Source of the DNA: Mesorhizobium mediterraneum
Lineage (GTDB): Bacteria > Pseudomonadota > Alphaproteobacteria > Rhizobiales > Rhizobiaceae
Direction: 5' to 3'
Length of the DNA: 64,000 bases
NCBI RefSeq assembly: GCF_002284565.1
Contig: NZ_NPKI01000017.1
Coordinates: forward strand, 248,001 to 312,000
Made by a program: the position numbers and the translations under genes. Position 1 is the first letter of the stretch, and the number at the start of each line of letters is the position of its first letter. Below, piece after piece: positions 45,333 through 53,537 of this stretch. The notes beneath the pieces are model-generated. The model ran no database searches, had not been told where the DNA came from, and saw nothing but the letters and a program-made list of their open reading frames with translations.

Positions 45333-47441
45333 ATGCGCCCTTCCCTCCTCGATCCGCTGTTTGTCCCGATCACCTCGCTTGCCGGCGTCGGGCCGAAGGT
45401 CGGCGCGCTGATCGAGAAAATCGTGCCGGCCGATCTCGGCGATCGTGCGGCGCGCGCCGGCGATCTTTTGTTCGTGCTGCCCCACACGGTAATCGACCGC
45501 CGCAACCGGCCGGGTATCGCCGGCTCGGCCGAAGGCGCGATCGTCACCCTTGATGTGCGGATCGATCGCCACCAGCCGCCGCCGCGCGGCAACAGATCGG
45601 TGCCGTACCGGGTCTACGCCCATGACGACACCGGCGAGATCGCGCTGACCTTCTTCCATGCGCACGCCGCCTATCTCGAAAAAGCTATGCCGGAAGGCGA
45701 GCATGTCGTGGTCTCGGGTCGAATGGAATGGTTCAACGGCCGCCCGACCATGGTTCACCCCGACCACATCGCGCTGGCCAGCGAAGCGGAAAACCTGCCG
45801 CTGGTCGAGCCGGTCTATCCGCTCACCGCCGGGCTCTCGGGAAAAGTGCTGCGCCGGGCAATCGGCCAGGCGCTCGCTCGCTTGCCGGTGCTGCCGGAAT
45901 GGCAGGATGGCGAGTTTCTGCGCCGCCAGACCTTTCCTGCCTTCGGCGATGCGCTCGCCCGCATCCACAACCCCGCCGACCCGATCGACGTGTCCATCGA
46001 CGGCGCAGCCTGGCGGCGCCTCGCCTATGACGAGTTTCTGGCAGGCCAGGTGTCGCTGGCACTGGTGCGGGCAAAAGTCCGCCGCTTGTCCGGACGACCA
46101 TTGGTCGGTGACGGCCGCATCGTCGAAAAGCTGCGCGCCGCCCTTCCCTATTCGCTGACCACCTCGCAGGAAATGGCGCTTGCCGAAATCAACGCCGATC
46201 TCGGTGATCCCGAACGCATGCTGCGCCTGCTGCAGGGCGATGTCGGCTCCGGCAAGACGGTTGTCGCGCTGCTCGCCATGGGGCGCGCCGTCGAGGCAGG
46301 CGGCCAGGCGGCATTGATGGCGCCAACCGAAATCCTGGCGCGCCAGCATCTTGCGACGATTGCACCGTTGGCAGAACAGGCGGGCCTGCGCGTTGCCATC
46401 CTCACCGGCCGCGAAAAGGGCCGCGAGCGCACCGAGACGCTGGCCGGCCTGGCCAGTGGCGAGATCGACATCGTCGTCGGCACCCACGCCCTGTTCCAGG
46501 AAACGGTAACGTTCCACGACCTCGTCTTCGCTGTCATCGACGAACAGCACCGTTTTGGCGTCCATCAGCGGCTTGCCATCACCGCCAAGGGCGACGCGCC
46601 CGACATGCTGGTGATGACGGCGACGCCGATCCCACGCACGCTGGTGCTGACCGCCTTCGGCGACATGGATGTTTCGAAGCTCACCGAAAAGCCGGCCGGG
46701 CGCCAGCCGATCCGCACCGTCACCCTGCCGCTCGAACGGCTCGACGAACTGGTCGGCCGCATGCGCGACGCCGTCGCCGACGGCCAGAAGATCTACTGGA
46801 TCTGTCCGCTGGTCGAGGAATCCGAAGAGATCAAGCTGATGTCGGCGGAGGACCGTTTTGCCTCGCTAAAGCCGCTGTTCGGCGACTGGATCGGCCTGGT
46901 GTACGGGCGCATGAAGGGCGCCGACAAGGACGAGGCGATGCGCGCCTTCAAGGCCGGCGAGACACGCATCCTGATCGCCACCACGGTCATCGAGGTCGGC
47001 GTCGATGTGCCGGATGCCACGATCATGGTCATCGAGCATGCCGAGCGCTTCGGCCTCGCCCAGCTGCACCAGTTGCGCGGCCGGGTCGGGCGCGGCGAAA
47101 AACCGTCCTCCTGCGTGCTGCTCTACAAGGATCCGCTCGGCGAGACGGCAACGCGCCGGCTGTCGGTGATGCGCGAGACCGAGGACGGCTTCCGCATCGC
47201 CGAGGAGGACCTGAAGCTGCGTGGCGAAGGCGAGTTGCTGGGCACCCGCCAGTCCGGTACGCCGGGCTTCCAGGTGGCACGCATCGAGGCGCATGCCGAC
47301 CTGCTCGAAGCCGCCCGCGACGACGCGCGGCTGATCCTGTCGCGCGATCCCGAGCTGCAATCCGAACGCGGCGCCGCCCTTCGCATGCTGCTTTATTTGT
47401 TCGGCCGCGACGAGGCAGTGCGGCTCTTACGCGCCGGCTGA
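45333..47441 (+). CDS. recG: ATP-dependent DNA helicase RecG
   Basis: The 702-residue protein has the N-terminal OB/wedge part, a helicase core with Walker A GDVGSGKTVVALLA, the VIDEQHRFGV box, TATPIPRTLVLTAFGDMD and the later QLHQLRGRVGRG. RecG turns stalled replication forks and Holliday junctions. Length is normal (E. coli 693). The 3' end overlaps the convergent DUF502 gene by 49 bases. The ATG lies within 93 bases of the divergent sdhE start. Confidence 0.97.
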   Translation: MRPSLLDPLFVPITSLAGVGPKVGALIEKIVPADLGDRAARAGDLLFVLPHTVIDRRNRPGIAGSAEGAIVTLDVRIDRHQPPPRGNRSVPYRVYAHDDTGEIALTFFHAHAAYLEKAMPEGEHVVVSGRMEWFNGRPTMVHPDHIALASEAENLPLVEPVYPLTAGLSGKVLRRAIGQALARLPVLPEWQDGEFLRRQTFPAFGDALARIHNPADPIDVSIDGAAWRRLAYDEFLAGQVSLALVRAKVRRLSGRPLVGDGRIVEKLRAALPYSLTTSQEMALAEINADLGDPERMLRLLQGDVGSGKTVVALLAMGRAVEAGGQAALMAPTEILARQHLATIAPLAEQAGLRVAILTGREKGRERTETLAGLASGEIDIVVGTHALFQETVTFHDLVFAVIDEQHRFGVHQRLAITAKGDAPDMLVMTATPIPRTLVLTAFGDMDVSKLTEKPAGRQPIRTVTLPLERLDELVGRMRDAVADGQKIYWICPLVEESEEIKLMSAEDRFASLKPLFGDWIGLVYGRMKGADKDEAMRAFKAGETRILIATTVIEVGVDVPDATIMVIEHAERFGLAQLHQLRGRVGRGEKPSSCVLLYKDPLGETATRRLSVMRETEDGFRIAEEDLKLRGEGELLGTRQSGTPGFQVARIEAHADLLEAARDDARLILSRDPELQSERGAALRMLLYLFGRDEAVRLLRAG

Positions 47442-48151
47442 GGCCCGGCACCGACCGGCGGATTGGCGATCTGAACGCCGATCGGCTTGCCGTTCAGCGT
47501 CACCATTTTCGTCTTGACCTCCGGCGCCACCAGCCCGGCCGAGACGATCAGCTTGGCGCCGTCCTCGATCGTCATGTCGAGCAGCACGACATCGGATTTC
47601 GGCACATACATCAGGAAGCCGGTGGTCGGGTTGGGCGTGCACGGCATGAACACCGCAATCAGCGGGTTGTCTTCCTGGTCGAGCTTCTGGTTGATCTCGG
47701 TTTCCTTCTCGCTGGCGACGAAGACCAGCGACCAGACGCCCTTGCGCGGGTATTCCACCAGCCCGACCTGGCGGAACATGTTTCCCTTGTTCGACAGCAC
47801 GGTCTCAAAGATCTGCTTCAGCGAGCCGTAGACGCCGCGCACCAGGGGCATGCGGCCGAGCAGCCGCTCGCCGAACAAGACGATGGCGCGGCCGACGATA
47901 TTGGCGGTCAGGAAACCGATCAGGGTGATCAGGATCAGGGCGACGATCAGGCCAAATCCCGGAACCGGCGCCGGCAGATAGCTATCGGGGTTGTAGCGCG
48001 CCGGAATGTAGGGTTTCACCCAGGAATCGACCCAGCCGATGAAGGACCAGGCGATGTAGGCGGTGATCGCCAGCGGCGCGCAGACGACAAAGCCTGTCAG
48101 GAAATAATTCCGCAGCCGGGTCATGCCTGAGGTCTTGGGAGCATCGGACAT
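47393..48151 (-). CDS. DUF502 family membrane protein
   Basis: The 252-residue protein has two N-terminal membrane segments (LTGFVVCAPLAITAYIAWSF and the next, GFGLIVALILITLIGFLTAN) and a soluble C-terminal part with GVYGSLKQIFET, FMPCTPNPTTGFLMYVP and LDMTIEDGAKLIVSAG, the DUF502 signature. Function is unknown, though a role at the envelope is likely. It overlaps recG by 49 bases on the other strand. Confidence 0.9.
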   Translation of the reverse strand: MSDAPKTSGMTRLRNYFLTGFVVCAPLAITAYIAWSFIGWVDSWVKPYIPARYNPDSYLPAPVPGFGLIVALILITLIGFLTANIVGRAIVLFGERLLGRMPLVRGVYGSLKQIFETVLSNKGNMFRQVGLVEYPRKGVWSLVFVASEKETEINQKLDQEDNPLIAVFMPCTPNPTTGFLMYVPKSDVVLLDMTIEDGAKLIVSAGLVAPEVKTKMVTLNGKPIGVQIANPPVGAGPQPARKSRTASSRPNK

Positions 48152-48230
48152 GGTTCACCGCAGCACTGGTTGCGGCGCAACATTAGTGAACCGCATTCGG
48201 CTTTGGAACTGCGAAATTTTTAAACCACGC

Positions 48231-50054
48231 CTATTCCACAGTCACCGATTTCGCCAGGTTGCGTGGCTGGTCGACGTCCGTGCCCATGAACACCGCGGTG
48301 AAATAGGCCAGCATCTGGATCGGCAACGCGTAGATGATCGGCGTGATGATTTCCGGCACGTCCGGCAGCACGATCGTCTCCATCGTCTTTACCGTGGCGT
48401 GCGCGGCACCCTTGCTGTCGGTGATCAGGATGATCTTGCCGCCGCGCGCCGCCACTTCCTGCATGTTCGAGACGGTCTTTTCAAAGATGCGGTCATGCGG
48501 GGCAATGACGATCACCGGCATGTTCTCGTCGATCAGCGCGATCGGCCCGTGCTTCAGTTCGCCGGCGGCATAGCCCTCGGCATGGATATAGGAGATTTCC
48601 TTGAGCTTCAGCGCGCCTTCCATGGCCAGCGGAAAATTGGTATCGCGGCCGAGATAGAGCACGTTTTTGTAGTGAGAAAGGTCGCGCGCGACCTTTTCGA
48701 TCTGCCCATCGAGCTTCAGGACCTGATTGGCATAGCGCGGCGCTTCCGACAGTTGGCGGACCAGCGTCGTTTCCTGCTCCGGCGAGATCGTTCCGCGCGC
48801 CACGCCCGCCCGCACGGCAAGCGACGCCAGCACCGACAATTGACAGGTGAAGGCCTTGGTCGAGGCGACGCCGATCTCCGGCCCGGCCAGCGTTGGCAGG
48901 ATAACGTCGGATTCACGCGCCATCGTCGATTCTCGGACATTGACGACCGCGCCAATCTTCATCCCGGCCTTGCGGCAATAGCGCAGCGAGGCCAGCGTGT
49001 CGGCGGTCTCGCCCGATTGCGAGATGAAGAAGGCGGCGTCTGTCTTCGACAGCGGCATTTCACGATAGCGGAATTCCGAGGCGACATCGATGTCGACCGG
49101 CAGCCTCGCATACCGCTCGAACCAGTATTTGCTGATCAGGCCGGCCAGATAGGCGGTGCCGCAGGCCGAAATCGCCAACCGGTCGATTTTGGCGAAATCG
49201 AAAGGCAGGTCGAGCGGCTTCGAGACGCCACCGACGAAATCCACATAATGCGCCAGCGTGTGCGAGATCACTTCCGGCTGTTCATGGATTTCCTTCTCCA
49301 TGAAATGGCGCCGATTGCCCTTGTCGACCATGAAGCTGGTGCTGAGCGACTGCTGGCGCTTGCGGTCGACCTTGTTGCCGTCCATGTCGAAGATGGCGAC
49401 CTCGTTGCGGCGCACAACCGCCCAGTCGCCGTCCTCGAGATAGGTGATCGAGTTGGTGAAGGGGGCAAGCGCGATGGCGTCGGAGCCCAGGAACATCTCG
49501 CCGTCGCCATGGCCGACGGCCAGCGGTGGGCCGTTGCGGGCGCCGACGATGAGGTCCTCATCGCCCTTGAACATGATGGCCAGCGCAAAGGCGCCTTCCA
49601 GCCGCTTCAGCGCCTGGTGCGCGGCCTCGACCGGCTTCAGGCCCCTGGCCAATTCGCGCGCCACCAGATGGGCGACGACCTCGGTGTCGGTCTGCGATGA
49701 AAATGTGTAGCTGTCGCGTATCAGCTCGTCGCGCAATTCGGCGAAATTCTCGATGATGCCATTGTGGACAATGGCGACGCCGTCGGAAAAATGCGGATGC
49801 GCATTGGTTTCGTTCGGCACGCCATGCGTTGCCCAGCGCGTGTGGCCGATGCCGATCATGCCGTCGAGTGGTTCGTCCTTCAGCCGGCGCTCGAGATTGA
49901 TCAGCTTGCCCTCGGCGCGGCGGCGCCCAAGCTTGCCATGCTCGATTGTGGCGACGCCGGCGGAATCGTAGCCGCGATATTCGAGCCTTTTCAGCGCATC
50001 GACGATGAGTGGCGCGACCGGCGAGTGACCGACAATTCCGACGATACCGCACAT
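48231..50054 (-). CDS. glmS: Glutamine-fructose-6-phosphate aminotransferase (isomerizing)
   Basis: The 607-residue protein starts with the catalytic Cys2 (MCGIVGIVGHSPVAP) of an N-terminal glutamine amidotransferase domain and has two SIS domains with the active-site regions SACGTAYLAGL and SQSGETADTLA, ending in the conserved KSVTVE. It makes glucosamine 6-phosphate for peptidoglycan and lipid A. The start at 50054 is fixed by Cys2. glmU lies just upstream on the same strand, a typical pair. The 234-base gap to glmU holds no recognised glmS ribozyme. Confidence 0.97.
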   Translation of the reverse strand: MCGIVGIVGHSPVAPLIVDALKRLEYRGYDSAGVATIEHGKLGRRRAEGKLINLERRLKDEPLDGMIGIGHTRWATHGVPNETNAHPHFSDGVAIVHNGIIENFAELRDELIRDSYTFSSQTDTEVVAHLVARELARGLKPVEAAHQALKRLEGAFALAIMFKGDEDLIVGARNGPPLAVGHGDGEMFLGSDAIALAPFTNSITYLEDGDWAVVRRNEVAIFDMDGNKVDRKRQQSLSTSFMVDKGNRRHFMEKEIHEQPEVISHTLAHYVDFVGGVSKPLDLPFDFAKIDRLAISACGTAYLAGLISKYWFERYARLPVDIDVASEFRYREMPLSKTDAAFFISQSGETADTLASLRYCRKAGMKIGAVVNVRESTMARESDVILPTLAGPEIGVASTKAFTCQLSVLASLAVRAGVARGTISPEQETTLVRQLSEAPRYANQVLKLDGQIEKVARDLSHYKNVLYLGRDTNFPLAMEGALKLKEISYIHAEGYAAGELKHGPIALIDENMPVIVIAPHDRIFEKTVSNMQEVAARGGKIILITDSKGAAHATVKTMETIVLPDVPEIITPIIYALPIQMLAYFTAVFMGTDVDQPRNLAKSVTVE

Positions 50055-50288
50055 AGACGTTGCCCCCGATTCCGGCGTAAACCCCAGCGCCATTTAGGGT
50101 TGGCCGGGCTGCCGCGAAAATCACATTGCGTTTCGTTCCGTATCAGCCGGAACTGTTCTTGCACAGATGCACCATGACAGAGCGCCCTTGCAATCCGGTT
50201 ACCGCAATCGCTCAGTTTCTCCGTACGGGCATCCTATCGCGCCCAACAGTTCCTGAAATCCGTCAAAGACATGATGCAGTCGTCGCGG

Positions 50289-51650
50289 CTAGGCTTTTTT
50301 CCGGGCCGCCTCGGCCGAAGCAAAACGCTCGCGCAATTCCTTGCCCTTGCCGGCCAGCGTCCTCTGGCGGGCGCGGCCGAAGGCCAGCGCATCGTCAGGC
50401 ACGCTTTCGGTGATCACGCTTCCCGAAGCGATATAACCACCCTTGCCGATTGTAACCGGCGCCACCAGCGAGGAGTTCGAGCCGATGAAAGCACCCTCGC
50501 CGATGTCGGTGAAGAACTTCGAATAGCCGTCATAGTTGCAGGTGATGGTTCCAGCGCCGATATTGGCGCCGGCGCCAACGCGGGCATCGCCGATATAGGT
50601 CAGGTGGTTGACCTTGGCGCCTTCCTCGATCGTCGCCCCTTTGACCTCGCAGAAATTGCCGACCTTGGCTTTTTGCCGGAGATCGGCGCCCGGCCGCAGC
50701 CGCGCATACGGACCGACATCGCAGTTCGAGGCGATCGTGGCGCCTTCGATATGGCTGAAAGCATGGATCTTGGCGCCCGTGGCGATCGTCACGCCCGGCC
50801 CGAACCAGACATTGGGTTCGACAATCGTGTCCGCGCCGATCTCGGTATCGTGCGAAAAGAACACGGTTTCCGGCGCGATCAATGTGACGCCAGAGAGCAT
50901 GGCCTCGCGCCGCCGGCGCGTCTGCCAGATGCCTTCCGCCGCGGCGAGTTCGGCGCGGTTGTTGATGCCGAGCGCATTCTCGAAGCTGGCTTCTGCGGCA
51001 ACGACATCAAAACCCTGCCCGCCGGCGATCTCGACGATGTCGGTGAGATAATATTCGCCCTTGGCGTTGTTGTTGCCGACTTGGTCGAGCAGCTGCAGCG
51101 CGTGCTTGCCCGCAACCGCCATCAGCCCGCCATTGCAGAAGGTGATTTTCTTCTCCTCGCCGGTGCAGTCCTTTTCCTCGCGGATAGCGACGAGCTTGCC
51201 GCCTTTTTCGATCAGCCGGCCATAGCCGGAAGGATTTGACGTGCGGAAGCCGACCACAACGACGGCAGCGCCTTCGGCCAGCTTCAGGCGCGCAGCAGCC
51301 AGCACCTCCGGATCGATCAGCGGCGTATCGCCGAACATCACCAGGATGTCGTCGTAACCCTTTGATATCGCAGCACGAGCTGCCAGCACGGCATGCGCCG
51401 TGCCGAGCCGCTTGTCCTGGACGAAGGTCTCCGCCTTCGGCGCGAACTTTTGCGTGGCCTTGCGCATCTCTTCCGCGCCATGGCCGATCACCAGCGCCAG
51501 ATCACCGCTGCCTGCGGCTTCGGCAGCCTTGACGACATGGGCGACCATCGGCAGGCCGGCGATCAGGTGCAGCACTTTTGGCACTGCGCTTTTCATGCGC
51601 GTGCCTTCGCCTGCGGCGAGGATGACGGACAGGCAGGTTCTCTGGCTCAT
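50289..51650 (-). CDS. glmU: Bifunctional GlcNAc-1-P uridyltransferase/GlcN-1-P acetyltransferase
   Basis: The 453-residue protein has an N-terminal nucleotidyltransferase ([11 protein letters not shown]) and a C-terminal left-handed beta-helix of hexapeptide repeats ([40 protein letters not shown]). It gives UDP-GlcNAc in two steps after GlmS and GlmM. It is upstream of glmS on the minus strand. Its start is far from ccdA (137 bases), so a promoter probably lies at 51651-51787. Confidence 0.97.
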   Translation of the reverse strand: MSQRTCLSVILAAGEGTRMKSAVPKVLHLIAGLPMVAHVVKAAEAAGSGDLALVIGHGAEEMRKATQKFAPKAETFVQDKRLGTAHAVLAARAAISKGYDDILVMFGDTPLIDPEVLAAARLKLAEGAAVVVVGFRTSNPSGYGRLIEKGGKLVAIREEKDCTGEEKKITFCNGGLMAVAGKHALQLLDQVGNNNAKGEYYLTDIVEIAGGQGFDVVAAEASFENALGINNRAELAAAEGIWQTRRRREAMLSGVTLIAPETVFFSHDTEIGADTIVEPNVWFGPGVTIATGAKIHAFSHIEGATIASNCDVGPYARLRPGADLRQKAKVGNFCEVKGATIEEGAKVNHLTYIGDARVGAGANIGAGTITCNYDGYSKFFTDIGEGAFIGSNSSLVAPVTIGKGGYIASGSVITESVPDDALAFGRARQRTLAGKGKELRERFASAEAARKKA

Positions 51651-51787
51651 GGAATGGCAACCATATGAAAAGGGTTGGGAATCAAGGCATGTCTAGCATT
51701 TGGCGCCATGCTGCACCAATGCGGTTAAATTCCGGTGAGACGGTCGAGCAACTGACTCTTAATCAGCGGGTCCACAGCTCAAGAGCC

Positions 51788-52591
51788 CTAACCCAGTTGC
51801 CCCAGCACCGGGAAATTTTCCAGCAGCCAATAAGACATGGCCTGCACGCCGCCGGTCAGGAAAAAGACGCCGGCGACGACCAGCAGCGCGCCCATTGCTT
51901 TTTCGACCCGGCCGAGATGGACGCGGAATTTTGAGAGAAAGCGCATGAAGGCGCCGGAAAACAGCGCCGCGATCAGGAACGGGATGCCGAGGCCGAGCGA
52001 ATAGGCGGCAAGCAGAGCTGCGCCCTCGCCCACCGTCTCCCGGCCGCCGGCCAGCGTCAGGATCGGTCCCAGCACCGGTCCGATGCAGGGTGTCCAGCCG
52101 AAGGCGAAGGCAAGTCCCATGACATAGGCGGCAACGATACTGGCCGGCTTGCCCTGCGACTGGAAGCGCGCCTCACGCGACAGCAGCGGGATGCGCAATA
52201 TGCCGAGGAAGTTCAACCCCATCAGGATGATCAGCGCGCCGGCGGCCATTGCCAGCGGCTCCTGCCAGACGCGCAGCAGCCGGCCAATGGTCGAGGCGCC
52301 GGCGCCTAACGCCACGAAGACGGTCGAGAAGCCGAGAACGAAGGCGATCGAAGCATAAAGCAGCGCGCTGCGTGCGTCGGCCTTGGCCGTGACGCCGGCA
52401 TTGCCGCGGAAATCATCGACCGACACGCCGGCCATATAGCAGAGATAGGGCGGCACCAGCGGCAGCACGCAAGGCGACAGGAACGAGATCGCCCCCGCCC
52501 CGACCGCGCTGACATAGCCGATATCCAATGCCAATCCCGAAACTCCAACTGTATCGGCGCCGATATAGCGGCGCACGGACTTGTCCGCCAA
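51788..52591 (-). CDS. ccdA: CcdA-type cytochrome c biogenesis protein
   Basis: The 267-residue membrane protein has about six helices and the redox cysteines in SFLSPCVLPLVPPYLC and AFGWTPCIGPVLGP. It carries electrons from thioredoxin to the periplasm for cytochrome c or disulfide repair. The N-terminus may be about 15 codons shorter, starting at a GTG (VSGLALDIGYVSAVGAGA), because the residues before look unlike the family. It has its own direction, with a small secreted protein divergent from it. Confidence 0.9.
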   Translation of the reverse strand: MADKSVRRYIGADTVGVSGLALDIGYVSAVGAGAISFLSPCVLPLVPPYLCYMAGVSVDDFRGNAGVTAKADARSALLYASIAFVLGFSTVFVALGAGASTIGRLLRVWQEPLAMAAGALIILMGLNFLGILRIPLLSREARFQSQGKPASIVAAYVMGLAFAFGWTPCIGPVLGPILTLAGGRETVGEGAALLAAYSLGLGIPFLIAALFSGAFMRFLSKFRVHLGRVEKAMGALLVVAGVFFLTGGVQAMSYWLLENFPVLGQLG

Positions 52592-52708
52592 TCACCATTG
52601 CGTGGCAAGTTGCCGCCCTGCATCGAGGAAGAAACGATACGCCAAGCGCGTTGATGCAACGGGGCCGCAACTTTCCGCGCGCTTCTCGATCATATCAGGG
52701 AGAACCTC

Positions 52709-53086
52709 ATGAAATCGATCACAGTTGGGCTGGCGGTGCTTTTGCTCGGCACCGCCGCCTCATATGCCGCCGAAGCGTGGAAGGAAGCCGATGTCGGCGG
52801 CACCAAGATCTACACCGATGCCAATGGCATGACCCTTTACACCTACGACAAGGACGAGACGGGCAAGTCGAACTGCTACGACAAATGCGCCACCAATTGG
52901 CCGCCGCTGAAGGCTGAGGCCGACGCCAAGGCCGAGGGCGAATGGACGGTCGTCGACCACACCGACGGCACCAAGATGTGGGCCTATGAGGGCAAGCCGC
53001 TCTACACGTTCATCAAGGACAAGAAGGCCGGCGATGTGACCGGCGACGGCGTCGGCGGCGTCTGGCATATAGCCAAGGCCGACTAA
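52709..53086 (+). CDS. Small exported Yx(FWY)xxD repeat protein
   Basis: The 125-residue protein has a signal peptide (KSITVGLAVLLLGTAASYAA) and two copies of the Y-x-[FWY]-x-x-D motif family (LYTYDKDETGKSNCYDKCATNWPPLKA and LYTFIKDKKAGDVTGDGV), which match the COG4315-type secreted repeat of unknown function. The two cysteines in NCYDKC may form a disulfide. A GGGAG site lies 6 bases before the ATG. Confidence 0.88.
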   Translation: MKSITVGLAVLLLGTAASYAAEAWKEADVGGTKIYTDANGMTLYTYDKDETGKSNCYDKCATNWPPLKAEADAKAEGEWTVVDHTDGTKMWAYEGKPLYTFIKDKKAGDVTGDGVGGVWHIAKAD

Positions 53087-53537
53087 GCTCGGACCGAGAT
53101 CCCCGCATTGACCGGCGGGGAATCGCTGGCTGCCGTGTATCACTGCAGGCCTTCCGGCTGCCAGCTTCTTGCACTGTCCTGCTAGGCATTCCAGCCCACT
53201 CGCGGCGCCAGTATCGCCCGCCCGACCGAGCATCATGCCGGATGCCTCTCCGGCTGGGGCTGGCGCATGATCGATGTTTCTCTTATATCCGCGGAAGAAT
53301 TTGTCCCGTTCTCCCGGATTCATTGCCGGCTTGTCCAACGATAGGCAGCCCGCTCTCTTATCCGAGATTGCGGATATCACATGACTCGCTCTTGGGTTGT
53401 GCACTCAATGCAGGACTGCATTTTGGGCGCTTCCCCTTGACCGGATGCAAAAGCCCGGCCATGTGAGCGACAATTGTACGAGATTTCGTCGCGCGCAGCG
53501 GAATTCTTCTGCCGCACCACAGCTGATATGAGACCTC
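53087..53537. other. 451-bp intergenic stretch before topA
   Basis: No gene, RNA or repeat was recognised. The only structure seen is a short stem TCCCCGC/GCGGGGA at 53100-53121, soon after the small secreted protein, which could be its terminator although no T-run follows. The topA promoter should lie near the right end but no clear boxes were seen. Confidence 0.5.

Noticed and set aside
50055..50288. A glmS ribozyme in the glmU-glmS gap.
   Set aside because: No conserved core was recognised, and these ribozymes are mainly found in Gram-positive bacteria.
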